Shown here: one piece after another, positions 22,411 through 32,755 of the stretch
How positions within the stretch are numbered: position 1 is the first letter of the stretch
Layout: every line of letters starts with the position of its first letter
From: Reticulitermes lucifugus
Taxonomy: Eukaryota; Arthropoda; Insecta; Blattodea; Rhinotermitidae
NCBI GenBank assembly: GCA_026260175.1
Contig: JAKCWW010004026.1
Span: forward strand, 1-43,336
Direction: 5' to 3'
Length of the DNA: 43,336 bases
Translations under genes and position numbers: made by a program
The notes under the pieces: generated by a model
Seen by the model: only the letters and a program-made list of their open reading frames with translations
Database searches by the model: none
Told to the model about the DNA's origin: nothing

Positions 22411-22460
22411 ATATAACTTTCTTATTATTACCAACCACTGTACAATAATTCTCTTTACGC

Positions 22461-22501
22461 CTACTTGTTTCGGCTAAACATCGTAGCCATCATGAAGGAG
22501 T
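22461..22501 (-). ncRNA. Hammerhead-like motif, left arm, core partly damaged
   Basis: On the minus strand: ACTCC, TTCATGA in place of CTGATGA, T, GGCT-loop ACGATGTTT-AGCC, GAAAC, AAGTA, GG. Stem II and GAAAC are intact, the first core box has two changes. It pairs in sequence with the plus motif at 22629. Confidence 0.45.
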
Positions 22502-22628
22502 CGCTTTTTACAGACGTGCGCAGCGTACAGTATGTCAATGAATGGTAATATGTACATTAATTATTTACAGCCGTAGTCACTATATAGTACTATGTCGTAC
22601 TGTATAGTGCGCACGTCTGTTAAAAGTG

Positions 22629-22673
22629 ACTCCCTGATGATGGCTACGATGGTTAGCCGAAACATGTAGGAAT
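22629..22673 (+). ncRNA. Hammerhead-ribozyme-like motif, core intact
   Basis: Order: stem I ACTCC, CTGATGA (22634-22640), one unpaired T, stem II GGCT-loop ACGATGGTT-AGCC, GAAAC (22659-22663), ATGTA, stem I GGAAT. Stem I pairs at four of five positions. Predicted cleavage would follow A22668 (GUA). ACATGT is self-complementary, so stem III could form between two molecules, as proposed for dimeric Penelope hammerheads. Best plus-strand candidate in the window. Confidence 0.55.
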
Positions 22674-22955
22674 AAAAAGAATGATTTGCAGTGGCTGGTA
22701 ATAATAAAAAACTTATATGTAAAACAACTGTACGGAATATGTATAATATTAAGTATATGAAATTTCACGAAAATCCGTCCGGAGGGGATCTTGACGTTTC
22801 GTGAGGACAGACAGAAGCTCAGGTACGGTGAGGTTAGTAGTAATATTCCCGCAGCTGCTTTGAAAGGGCGCACAAATATGCATGCTGCTTTACCTACACA
22901 CATTCTATATTATTTACAGCCCCTTAAATATACAACGAAACATGAAGCCTGATGT

Positions 22956-23037
22956 GTGGTTACTAACGTTTCAGATGAATATACTGCTTCTTCTCTGAAG
23001 ATGGCGGCAGTGTGTTTCCCGAAAGTTTTATTACCAC
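22956..23037. mobile_element. Inverted repeat with two weak hammerhead-like motifs
   Basis: 'gtggttactaacgtttcag' (22956-22974) and the reverse complement of 23019-23037 ('gtggtaataaaactttcgg') match at most positions. Plus strand has CTGAAGA (22995-23001) followed by T, GGCGG.. and later GAAAG. The minus strand has TCTGAAACGTTA with an upstream 'TTCAGAGAAGAAG'. Core elements are recognisable but stems are poor. Confidence 0.35.
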
Positions 23038-23730
23038 CTTCTACATTACTGGTTGCTGTAACACACAAGACCACAATATGAACTATAGATTTTGTTTTAC
23101 AAGTACGTCATTATAGGAACATTAATATTTTATATCATGTGAATGGTAGAAGCATATGAATTGACTTCTTCAGTGTGTTAAATCTGTATACGTTTATTTA
23201 CCTATATGAAAGTATTATGACGCATAATTTCTTCGTGGTCTTCACGCTCAGCAAGAAGTTTACTCCTTACACGTTCATCACATTCCTGATGCCGAGTTTC
23301 ATGTACGCACTGTTCCTAAAGTGGAACATTCGCCTTACTGAGATACAAACCAGCCAGCCAAAGCATGCAGTAAGTCACTACTACGGGATTAATGCACAGG
23401 CAGGCTTCAGACGACACTTTGCAGTGTTTCATAATGAAAGATTGCCAGACTTTATATAACTTCGCCCGAAATTTCCCTCTTCTCCTTTCTTTTTTCTATT
23501 CAATCCAATACTGATGTTGTGAAATAAAAGGATAAAGGGGAAAGTAAAATATAGCAGGCCTTACTGTTCTTTATTTTGGACTTTTTTAAGGCAGAAATAT
23601 TTGTAGAGTTTTATATCTGAAATTTATCAGGCCTACAAATTTGTGTACTGACGAATTTCATGTATGCGGCTTCTGAGACTTTCACAGCATTGCTGTTGAA
23701 GATTTTATTCTTCTATTGTATATTGGTATA
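23038..23730. other. Non-coding stretch with an unassigned 94-codon frame
   Basis: The frame 23175-23459 reads ..FITFLMPSFMYALFLKWN.. then HYYGINAQAGFRRHFAVFHN. It has moderately coding-like third positions around 23270-23345. I do not recognise the protein, and no splice or start context settles whether it is real. The sequence reaches the hammerhead-like motif at 23731 with nothing else recognisable. Confidence 0.3.
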
Positions 23731-23773
23731 TGTACCAAGGTTTCGGAGGGAATAACTGCTTCCTTAGTCAGGG
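23731..23773 (-). mobile_element. Degenerate hammerhead-like motif
   Basis: Minus strand: CCCTGACTA (for CTGANGA), then GGAAGCAGTTATTCCC, TCC, GAAAC, CTTGGTACA. GAAAC is intact. A GGAA/TTCC stem can form, but the first core box has lost its G. It has the same order and spacing of parts as the other sites. Confidence 0.4.
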
Positions 23774-24559
23774 TTGTCCAGAAAGCCTGTCTAGGGACTT
23801 CTCTGAAATTTGAGGCAACAAGTCCTTATAAAGAGTCATACCTCTATATCAACGAACATGGCGTCATGTTCCAGAAGACTTAAATCTTCGGCTGTACTTA
23901 CGCACGTAATGAGTGGTAAAAACTTACAGGCATGCGAAAGCATGTAGATCCTTTCTATTCTTTCTGTAGATGACGATGGAACAATTTAAATTCAGTATTT
24001 TTCTTGTCCTAAACTGCTACCTGACGAATTATGAAAACTTCTAATCTACTTTAGAGGCTTGTACGTCTGACGAATTTTATCACTGTTTTACTCCGCGTCG
24101 TAAAATAATATTGTAACCCCCAAACATAAAATGTGTGACATATGAATTGTCTTGGGTTATTAATTTAAACTCAGATGCTCGTGTTTGTTTGCTATTTCAT
24201 GCCGCACTTAAGGCCCCCGTTCCACAATTTGAACAAAATTGCACAGTAAATGTTCACATCCTTCTCCACCTATTGAAGAATAATTACGAAATTTTAACCG
24301 GCTAGTGCTCGCGTCGCGCTTAGAATATGTGTCGTTAGGCGCTCATTGCAAAGTATAAAAAGAACGCGCCTTATATAGAAACCACTGACATCCGTCTGTC
24401 CATCTGTGACCTTTTATCGTCGGCTAAATTCTTTGTCGTAATTTTTATGCAATTCTGTATAGGCGTTTTTTTACAAGGGGCTAAACGTGTTTTACCCGTG
24501 TTTTCCAACATTTCTTGACCCATTCTAGAGCCAAATTCACTGTACGACTGTTGAGTAAT

Positions 24560-24835
24560 CATGAGTTTCATGAATCCGATGCACTGCAAGCCATACTTTG
24601 CGTAAGGGCGAAAAACGTTTTTGTCTTTATTTTTTACATTTTATCCGATTTTAATGAATTTAGTAAATAGTAAACCTCCAAAAATTTGTTGAATGTTTAG
24701 AGTTTCATGCAAATCAGCCCAGTGAAAGCCGTACTTTACTTCTGGTAGTAAATGAATGTCTACCTCTATTTCCTACATTTCTTGCCTACAGAAATTGCTG
24801 TTAAAGATTTTTGGATTTTGTGCAAATCAGCTCAG
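24560..24835 (+). repeat. Degenerate tandem-like blocks
   Basis: Blocks at about 24560 ('gagtttcatgaatccgatg'), 24709 ('gagtttcatgcaaatcagcc') and 24814 ('ggattttgtgcaaatcagct') resemble one another, and the first two continue with 'ccatactttgcg' and 'ccgtactttac'. Spacing is irregular (about 149 and 105), so this is an old repeat or old duplication. Confidence 0.35.
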
Positions 24836-25092
24836 GAAATGCTCTATCTCTACTCCACTGATTCTGAACCTCGTCACTAGATGAAGGAGAGTGGTCAGCT
24901 TCACGTACCCGCCGCTTTACTCTTGGGAAAAGAACAACCGACACACATTGAATAGGAGACTGATTTGGCTTGGGAGCCGGACTGGACGCTTTTAGAGAAA
25001 AGAAAAATTTCTTGCCCCTGCCAAGAATTGAACCACGATTCGTTAGTTGTCCATCCAGTCGTCTAGTCACTCGACCACACACGCCATCCCGG
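24825..25092 (-). mobile_element. tRNA-derived SINE (second family), minus strand
   Basis: Minus strand from about 25092: 'gaagccgggatggcgtgtgt' with 'gagtgactag' (box A region), then 'gtggttcaattcttggcagg' (box B region), then a body of about 190 bp. The head matches the SINE heads at 15373 and 32647. The 93-codon frame here is just SINE translated. End points are approximate and no clear target duplication was found. Confidence 0.65.
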
Positions 25093-25640
25093 CTTCATAT
25101 AACAAATATATTAAAAATGTAAAAGCCTTTATTAAGTGAATGTGAAAATTTATTATAAAACAATACTTCCTGAGCCACAGTTGCGATAAAAAAATTAGGA
25201 AAAGCTTACAGGAAAAATGTAGTCTGCTGAATCTATTCACGGCTCCCTTAGGCAACATTTAAGAAACTCTGCTGTATTCTTTGAAACTGCACTACGATCT
25301 AAATTTTCTTCGCGTCCTGAAAGGCGAAAATCTCATAAAAACGGTAATTTACGAAGCAATGCACAAATAAATATGTGGTCCAGAAAGGTATTTGTAATAG
25401 TTTCAATCAGTGTCTATGTATTCAGTACCTACCTTACAGTAAGCACACTACGTCTCAATTTAAAATATTAGCCCATTCTCTCTGTTCAGAGAAATAATTG
25501 CTGTCCGTTCTGAGAATTATACACGAAGCACACTGATGCACCTTGTAGGTAAATTTTAGACTTTTTTCAATGTTAAAGCTTATTTTACACATAAATACGT
25601 GATTTAAAAGCTTAATAGCATCTCCTATCCAACTTACATA
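25093..25640. other. Non-coding stretch upstream of the exon-like segment
   Basis: AT-rich with no supported gene or repeat. If the segment at 25655 is an exon, this is intron or 5' flank. 25621-25654 has a pyrimidine-containing 'ttctggttttgcag' acceptor preceded by 'aacttac', a possible branch site. Confidence 0.4.
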
Positions 25641-25654
25641 TTCTGGTTTTGCAG

Positions 25655-25780
25655 CCAGGTTTGGAGTGTGTGCAGTTCACCCACTTGCACCTCTCTGGCT
25701 ACGGGCCTGCTCACTTCAAGCGCAACCTTCCCTTCAAAGTGTTCGTAGACACTTTCAACCTGTATTCGTCCCCTAATATG
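25655..25780 (+). CDS. Isolated exon-like segment of an unidentified gene
   Basis: Directly after a good acceptor ('ggttttgcag', AG at 25653-25654) an open frame reads PGLECVQFTHLHLSGYGPAH then FKRNLPFKVFVDTFNLYSSP. About 40 codons use mostly C or G in the third position (TTC, ACC, CAC, CTC, GGC, TAC, GGG, AAG, CGC, AAC), in sharp contrast with the AT-rich surroundings. That is what a real exon looks like here. The frame stays open to 25927, but after about 25780 codon use becomes AT-rich. No strong donor is visible ('acct|gtattc' near 25762 is weak), so the 3' end is uncertain. I do not recognise the family. It could be an internal exon of a gene lying mostly outside, or an exon of a decayed gene copy. 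Confidence 0.5.
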
Positions 25781-25987
25781 ACACACCAAGTTTCACACCC
25801 GCATAAGAAAAGAAACAAAATATTTGCATGCGTTGCAGTACTTGTTCCTGAAATAGGAGATAGAGAGACAAATGCTTTAGAACTGAATACGTTTAGCGAA
25901 CTTGTTCTAGTTTTAACATCTCCATGAATGCAATTTTGATTTGCTACTATCTTATCAAGTATCCGAAATTTTTAAATATCTTCACAG

Positions 25988-26286
25988 TTCTGAGTTCTTC
26001 TTGCGAAGCTAATAGCTCCTCAGATTATCAGGAAATTTCCCGCACTTAATGGAACCTGAAATTCATTATTGTCTTCACAAATGTCCTCCACATTTTCCAA
26101 TTCCGTGCCAGATTAATCCAGTCCACGCCCTCCCATCCTTTTTCTTAAAGATTCATTTTAATATTACCCTCACATCTATGTCTTCCACTTTGTTCAGGTT
26201 TCGCCAGCAAAATCCTGTATCCACTTCTCTTCTCCCCCATTCGTACCACATGCCTCGTACACCTATACTCTTTGGCTTTATCGACC
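25988..26286 (-). mobile_element. LINE 3' end fragment, minus strand
   Basis: Read in reverse from 26286 it gives 'gaggcatgtggtacgaatgg', 'ggattttgctggcgaaacctg', 'gagggtaatattaaaatgaa', 'gtggactggattaatctggc', 'caggttccattaa' and 'gctattagcttcgcaagaag'. These follow in order the 3' part of the LINE at 17585-17865. The 120-codon plus-strand frame 26049-26411 is a shadow of this element. Confidence 0.8.
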
Positions 26287-27833
26287 TAAAACATTCTAAA
26301 ATCCAAGTTATTTATATTTATTTACAGCGAGAAAATGTTACAACACTGACCCCAATAAAGGAATCAAGCAAATCACAGCTCATGCCTCGTGTTGCATGGC
26401 GACATCACTGAGAAAGTCTCTTGGACATGCTCTCTCGTATTTCGATTAAAGGCAGCGTTTTTGAGATTTGAAGCTTCATTAATACATGTCACTAGCCTGG
26501 AGGCGCAATGGAATTTAATATTTTCAGTACGAATTATACTATTTTAATTAAAAGTACTTAGATGTATCCATGATAGGTTTCTTGACAGCATGCAAGATTT
26601 GCACGTGAGTTGGAGATTAAGGCACACGCGCATATCCGAAAGACAATGCTTATTATTGCGACATGAACTCACTGGGGGGGTAAAGAAGTGTCGCCTTGTG
26701 CTGTGTTAGGACACTGTTTCTTCGTACATAGGTGTGTTGTTCAGTACTGTGGTTCATATCAAAAGGGAACTGAGGCTCGCTTTTCGAGGATGATGAACCC
26801 ACGTAGGGTAATTACTTTGCACCAGATTAATTATTTAAAAATTTGAAGATTTTAGACTTAATTCATTAACCGTGAAGATTTTCATGTACGCTACGCATTA
26901 TGGGATTATCTTGCGCATTGCTAGAATACGTAGTTCTAGAGCGAAATCTCACATTGAAATGACAATTTTAAAGCCTTTCTTTTCCGATTATACGTAATAA
27001 GAACATATTGAGTGTTTCTGTACGTGATCGCACAGGTATAGGTATTTGTTGGCTATGGCAGTTCTTACTACACAGATAAAACCTGCACCGTGCTGAGAAG
27101 TCTTCTTATTTAGTGATTGTGCACTGCATTTAGCCTAATTTCGGTTACATTTAATTTATCTTAAACACAATTACCTTTGCGTTTCTCTCGAAGTGTCTTA
27201 CTTAAAAGTGTACCCTAACATATCTCAACATTAGAACTTCAGTATTCTGTAAACAAAATGGTCCGAATAGTAAAAACACAGATATTTCAAAGATATTTGT
27301 TGTTAAATTTACGGAAGAAGTTTCCACTAGTATAAGTACTGCAGGAAGGCTGCTGTCTACATGTGGTTAGAAGACTCCAAAATAATGCATGAATTTAATG
27401 GGTTGGTAGATGAGACGATATATTAAAATACACTTCAGAACAAACGTCATTTATATTTAGTGTGAATTTGTGCGATAACATCATTGTGCTGTATCAGCCT
27501 GATTTTTTTTGAGCTGAATCTTAAAACAAATAATATTACGAAGAAGATTCAACTCTTCGTAATATACATATTAGTCTTTACTTTTGTTACTTACTGCGCA
27601 CAAATGCGAAATTTAAATGTCTGTCTAACGACACATCCGTATCTCTCTCCCTTTATAAAGCAGTGCATTAAATGCATTCCGTACGTGCAAAAGCTCGACT
27701 GCAAAGAAAGTAATGGACTACACGGGATCTTCAGAATACGAGATACTCGGGTCCTATTTCAAAGTACCGTACTAAGATGGAATAAATATGGAAAAGCCAC
27801 GAATATTTTCAGTCAGAAAAAGCCTATCAAAAT
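26287..27833. other. Non-coding stretch
   Basis: No gene is supported. The 117-codon frame at 27484-27837 (CCISLIFFELNLKTNN..) has no recognisable domain and AT-rich codon use. Confidence 0.4.
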
Positions 27834-28100
27834 TTAAAGCATGATTCTTTCTGCATAAAAGTCGGTAGCTTTACTGTCGAAAGGCATATGCTTCGTACAG
27901 TTCTTTGTTCTGTAATAACCAATGAAAAGGCAATGGGTCGGAGGCAGGGCACTGATATTTGAGATGGGGCAATATAGCGTCTGATATGTGGAGGAATTAG
28001 GTGTTTTTGGATGTGATGCTCTGTGTTTGGTTGAGTGGTTCGCGACGTTTCGAAGGAAAGTAGTGCCTTCTTCTTCAAGGGTCAGGCAGTCCAAGACGTT
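27834..28100 (-). mobile_element. Penelope-like terminal-repeat fragment with hammerhead-like motif
   Basis: The minus strand from 28100 reads CLTLEEEGTTFLRNVANHST then KHRASHPKTPNSS as a by-product frame. The same FLRNV...SHP pattern appears in the minus frame at 37617-37883, so both belong to one repeat family. At 28042-28081 the minus strand has TTGAAGA, A, GAAGG-loop CACTACTTT-CCTTC, GAAAC, GTC: stem II is five perfect pairs, GAAA is intact, and the first core box has one change. The stretch 28080-28100 ('gtcaggcagtcca') recurs inverted at 14836-14848. I infer transposon origin; the frame is not taken as a gene. Confidence 0.5.
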
Positions 28101-30096
28101 TATAAGAAACCTGTTTCAGAATTCGACGCTGGGTTTATACGATGCTATATTATATTCTGAAAGTGTCCCTTTTTATGACTAGACCTGTTCATTGGTTTGT
28201 GCTATGTGTAGGTATGTAGGGCCACCACAGGCATTGTCATTTGATTCGATGCACGCAGATTCTAACCTTGATCACTCTCATCAGTATCGCATACTCAAGT
28301 GACTTGCTCCATAAATAACCGCTCAATTTTGGTAAAAACTTATTGGTATGTAGAAGTTTCTACAAGAACTGAAGTATAACTCTAAAATGCCACATACTTC
28401 TAGATTAAATTACAAATTATTCTTTTGTTCAATGTCATTTAATTAGCCAGCCTGTAACCCTTATATGTACACGACATTTGTGCTCTGTGTATGGAAGGAA
28501 GTTCCTAGAGATGTACAAACTTAGACGGTTTTGTCGGCCAATGATTTCACTCAAGCTAAACGGTAGAATAGGCTTACGAAGTGTAAACAACATAAATCAT
28601 TCGTTGTATAATTAAGCCGATTAACATAGGTATATTATGTAATTGTTTAGGTAGGTGATATCATTCTATTGACGACTTTAGAAGCATTAAAGTTGGCGGC
28701 CTGACGTTATCTTATCACTCTCTCGCAGGTATTTGAAGGTTAGCCGTCTGGCACACACATGGTAAAACACGAAGGTTGAGTGGGCAGCGTAACTGTCTCA
28801 TATTTTTAGGTTTGTTGGCTGTATTTTAGCGTTACGAATTTAGGCTTCTTATTGTTGGTGTTTTCTTTGGGAAACCCAGAGGAACTGAGATACAAGTTAG
28901 GGTTATAAGCCTGAGTATTGTTCTTTTAGGCTTATTTGCTGTGCTGAAGAGGCGGGCTGGGATTAAAATTTACTCTGAAGACCATGCAGATATACTTATT
29001 CCTAACCCCCTTGTAGGGGGATATTCTCTATTAACATGTTCCTCAGCCTGTGAAATAGTGTCAGATGCGATCTCTGTATGAACAGACACTAACATCACGA
29101 TTGCTTCCTAACGTTTTAGTGTTGAAACCGCAGATTTATGGAGACAGTGTGCGCATCCACATGTTTTTACCACGTGACCAAGTAGCGTAATAAATATCAG
29201 ACTAGAAGAAAAAATATCTCGAAATAAATAGCAAAATATACTGTCCACATTTGACCCTTTGGGCACTGAAATAAATCTGCAGTATAGGCTACATATTGAC
29301 TGACGAGACCAAATGAGCGGCGAGCGCTGCTTGAATATGCTTGACAATTTTGTTCTGACCATTGTTTCTCATTGGGACAGATATGAATAACTGCACTTCA
29401 CACAAGCTGCAGCATCACCTCTTTTTGCGCTTTCCGTTCGTGGATGCCTGCTTTGTGTGTTGGGCGTCGAGGAAGAACAGAATCGCCTCCGTGTCATTTT
29501 TTGTGGAATTGGACCACAGAGAAAATTTCTTGAGCAAATCCAAGAACATTTTATGAACTGCAGTACCAAATTCGAAGTACCTTTGACGCTGTTCCTGTTG
29601 ACTTTGTGAGGAAAAGTGTTAAATCTTTGTCTTGCGAGTTGCAGAAAGCTGTGCAGGATGCTGGGGCCTGAGTTCAAATCTGATATTAAATGGGAGTGTG
29701 TGAGCTTTAATATATACAAGAATTTAGCAACACCACATTTCTTTCATGGAACCCATCAGACACTGTGTTTTCAAAGTGCAGAGTTTTAGTGCTGCAACAA
29801 GTGGTACATATAGTTGCCACTAGGCTTTAAATGGATAATCTACTCCTAATTAACTTCCGACTGAAATTCTTATAGGTTATTTTGTTTCACAGATATTTCA
29901 ATTTCTGTTGTGTCTGAAATTGTAGTAGGTCATATAATGGAGTCAGACTTTAGATTCGTTGAATAATAATTACTTAATAATTACATATGTCATTCGATAA
30001 GTATAGTTTCAAAAAGTGGAATGAAAAGTTTTTAACTGTGCAATTTAAGTACAATTTCACTCCAGATAATATGAATCGTGCTGAGTTTGCAAGGTA
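28101..30096. other. Non-coding stretch
   Basis: No gene is supported. Around 29400-29720 opposing frames (plus 29362-29556, minus 29369-29719) occur in moderately GC-richer DNA. One reading gives FLSKSKNIL then stops, the neighbouring frame gives RVIFCGIGPQRKFLEQIQEH. This may be an old frameshifted coding fragment, possibly from a transposon, but I cannot identify it. Confidence 0.35.
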
Positions 30097-30113
30097 GGCA
30101 GGCAGGCAGGCAG
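30097..30113. repeat. (GGCA)4 microsatellite
   Basis: Four tandem GGCA units within 'ggcaggcaggcaggcag'. Confidence 0.9.
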
Positions 30114-30754
30114 TAATAATAAAATAAAATTCTGACAGTTTCATTTATTATAGGTGAACAAAGAAAACGGGGTAATTATCCAGTAGACTGGCTTATAAAT
30201 CTTCAGGTTGATTTTTTCAAAGAATTGTACAGGTATTATAAAAGCGGTCTCCTTCCTATTTCTTTTGATGAGAGATTCCAGGATACTGAAATCAGACCAA
30301 AATATTTTATGCTGCAAGAACTAGGCTACAGATGGAAAGGGTCGTCAATGACCATGATACCTAGACGATATAAACAGTGGCTTAACAGTGGAATACGGAG
30401 ACAGGGAGCAGAAATACAACTTAAGACCGAGTCATCAGGACTAATTAGACCTACGTCTTATAAAAAATATTCTGCATAGTGTAACTGAAGGTAAAAGCAA
30501 GAATTGCAAGAAAAATATATTGTCATTCATCCGAACCTTGCTTGTGTTGGCCAGACGTGATTATGTCTATACATAGAACAAAGTGTGCACGTGTGTAGAC
30601 CTACATCGGAAATATTAGCAGTTTAAAGCCCAGTGGCAAGTATACGTACCAAATAAACTTTCTGTATTTTCTCCACACAGTAATAAGTATCTTCTTCAAA
30701 GTATAGAGATTTGGTACACAAGTCAATGAAACAATCTTTCTCTTTTGTATTTTG
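30114..30754. other. Non-coding stretch with an 84-codon frame
   Basis: The frame 30225-30479 (MYRYYKSGLLPISFDERFQD..) has no recognised domain and average base composition. I see no other feature. Confidence 0.35.
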
Positions 30755-30845
30755 TCCATCGTCTTGATTTCTAACGGAGTACGAATTTTCGGAAGCAGAG
30801 CCGGGTTCCGAAACGTCGTACTCCGTTAAAAATAAAGACGATGGA
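30755..30845. repeat. 91-bp palindrome with hammerhead-like layout
   Basis: Arms 30755-30794 and 30806-30845 are 40 bp each, with four mismatches, around an 11-base loop (gcagagccggg). On the plus strand the layout mirrors the hammerhead-like sites: stem I AACGGAGTAC, a 7-base box (GAATTTT, decayed from CTGANGA), C, stem II GGAA-loop-TTCC, GAAAC (30810-30814), GTC, stem I GTACTCCGTT. Stem I is ten perfect pairs. The catalytic box is lost, so cleavage is not expected. Confidence 0.75.
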
Positions 30846-30880
30846 AAGCGTACTCCGTTAAAAATTAAGACGATGGAAAG
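30817..30880 (+). repeat. 32-bp tandem duplication of the palindrome's right arm
   Basis: 30817-30848 and 30849-30880 ('cgtactccgtt..gacgatggaaag') differ at one position (a/t). The right arm of the palindrome has thus been duplicated in tandem. Confidence 0.9.
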
Positions 30881-31575
30881 GGTTCAAAAGAAGAAGATTA
30901 TTTCTTCATGTTTCCTATTATTTGTTCAGTGAAGAGCGATATATTCCTAAAGAGCTTTCATTGGTTCTTCTTTGTAGCAGAAAGGGAATTTACTGCTGGT
31001 TGACGCTGGAACTGAATTTTTAATTATAATTTAGTCTTCAAAGGATTAAACAGAATTTTAAAGGTTTATTGTTCATGCAGTTGGTTCGGCAGACTTTTGT
31101 TTATGATAGTACCAGTATAAAATCAGAAAACCCACGCAGATCCAAACACTATGTCAAAATAAACGACAATAATTTTCGCGGACAGTGTCTGCTTATCGCT
31201 GTCATCAAACCACCAAGTCGCAAAACAAATGAGCCAGCAAGAACAGGCATTTGGAGAGATGTGACATTAAAATAAAGTAAGAGCTATGCTTCTTTACACG
31301 TAATGTGTGTAAACGGTGCTTTACGGAAAACCTTAAAATAGTAACACCTTGAAGTAGGAAAACTGTAAAATCTCTTTGGATGCAGAAGTTTTCAATAACT
31401 GTCTTGTAATATTATAATTTTTAACACTCTCTTTATATAACACTGTAAATAGATATTTTAATTTCCATGTTTTAATGTTCCAGATATTTTAATGGTCTGC
31501 TGCCATTATGTATTTTATCATCTACATATGACAAAGCTGTGTAACAACGCTGTATACGTCTTTTATAGTATTGAT
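30881..31575. other. Non-coding stretch
   Basis: A 68-codon frame (31069-31275) has no recognised domain. No other feature seen. Confidence 0.35.
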
Positions 31576-31620
31576 ACTCCCTGAACATGGCTAAAGATAA
31601 CAGCCCAAACATGTAGGAGT
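31576..31620 (+). ncRNA. Hammerhead-like motif with perfect stem I but mutated core
   Basis: Order: ACTCC, CTGAACA (for CTGATGA), T, GGCT-loop AAAGATAAC-AGCC, CAAAC (for GAAAC), ATGTA, GGAGT. Stem I is five perfect pairs and stem II four. It is the same subfamily as 22629-22673. Three core changes would abolish catalysis. Confidence 0.5.
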
Positions 31621-32091
31621 GTTCCCTGTTCTTAATGTGAGTAATTGTTTGGTTATAATCTTGTTTTAGTGTGCTTTAAACTTCACTTTTTGTGGTTTTT
31701 CCTTGAAATAAATTAACCTATATTTTCTTGTGTGCTCCACATGCCTGCGCGATGTAGGTTTTCTTGAGCTGAAGCACATCAGAGAGAAACACAGGACGAA
31801 ACTCATACATAATTCCCTTGTATGTTGATACTTACTGCCTTGTTAATTCTGAGCACCCACCGAATATCAACTACATTTTAAAAGACAAGTTACGACCATT
31901 AGTAAAAAATTAAATTAATTTTGTATGTAATAATTTTTCTTCATAAATTAACAATTCTTTAATTTAGCAACGTAATTGTATTGTGAAGTATGTAGTATGT
32001 TATAAAACACTGAACCTTATTAATTAAATAATGTCACAAATTCACCAACACATGCACTTTCACTATTAAAAATTAATAGTTTTGTTAAAAA
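31621..32091. other. AT-rich spacer between two hammerhead-like sites
   Basis: No gene or repeat recognised. The flanking hammerhead-like motifs face each other (plus at 31576, minus at 32092). Confidence 0.35.
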
Positions 32092-32135
32092 GCCTTACAT
32101 ATGTTTCGGTCGGTTAACCGGCCATCATCAGGGGC
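32092..32135 (-). ncRNA. Hammerhead-ribozyme-like motif, core intact
   Basis: Minus strand: GCCC, CTGATGA, T, stem II GGCCGG-TTAA-CCGACC (five of six pairs), GAAAC, ATATGTA, AGGC. Stem I has three pairs and one mismatch next to the core. ACATATGT is self-complementary, fitting an intermolecular stem III. Both core boxes are intact. Confidence 0.5.
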
Positions 32136-32646
32136 GACTAGAGTTACTTAATAAAAACACATTCATTAGGTTATCCAGAGGTGTGGATTAAAAACAGTCA
32201 AGTGTGGGTATTATAAAACTGCAATAATAAAATATTAAGTTCTAAAATTCACGTCGTATTAAAGATCACTTCCAATGGTGTTGCACGACGTGTTGCAAAT
32301 CACTTGTTGCGTACACTATGTTGTAGACATTGCGTTAGTTTTTGCGCACATGAAGTTGCGTATGTGATACTGTTCACTAGAAGTATGTTTTGCTATCTTG
32401 TTTTCGTTGGTCGGTATTGTCCTTGCAGGCGGTACTCAGCTGTATATTATATTGGTTTTTGGCATGGTGTTACGTATCTGTGTTTGTTAGCTGTGGTGTA
32501 GTATCCGGGTGAGTGAGGTCTGTCTGCCTACTAATTAAAGTTTCGTTTGCAGTCCTGCTATAGGCTACAAAATCTATTTTTTTTGCACTCAGCCTTTAAG
32601 ATGTTAATACTTGTTCTCACTGGATTTCTTGTAGTTACGTACAAAG
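32136..32646. other. Non-coding spacer
   Basis: The 65-codon frame 32304-32501 is cysteine- and tyrosine-rich but has no recognised domain. No repeat recognised. Confidence 0.35.
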
Positions 32647-32755
32647 CCGGGATACTTCAGTCGGTATAGTGACTGGGCTACAGGATTTGTTTTCGATTAC
32701 CGGGGAATTTGTTTTTATCGTCTGCGAAACATCGAGACCGACTTTATGGCCAATC
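32647..32755 (+). mobile_element. tRNA-derived SINE (second family), head region
   Basis: 'gccgggatacttcagtcggt' with 'tagtgactgg' fits box A and 'gttttcgattaccgggg' fits box B. Same head family as 15373 and 25092(-). The body is decayed and the 3' limit uncertain. Confidence 0.55.

Larger units (their letters stand above)
22411..22718. mobile_element. Inverted-repeat element with divergent hammerhead-like motifs
   Basis: Arms 22411-22534 and 22596-22718 are long imperfect reverse complements (about 123 bp each) around a 61-bp centre. Matching blocks include 'cttattattaccaaccactg', 'cggctaaacatcgtagccatcat' and 'cagacgtgcgca'. Each arm carries one hammerhead-like motif, both pointing outward: 22461-22501 on minus and 22629-22673 on plus. 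With the 14-bp flanking repeat this looks like a mobilised unit built from two head-to-head terminal repeats of a Penelope-like retroelement. Confidence 0.65.

Noticed and set aside
26049-26411. 120-codon plus-strand frame
   Set aside because: It is antisense to a minus-strand LINE 3' fragment and shows no domain of its own.
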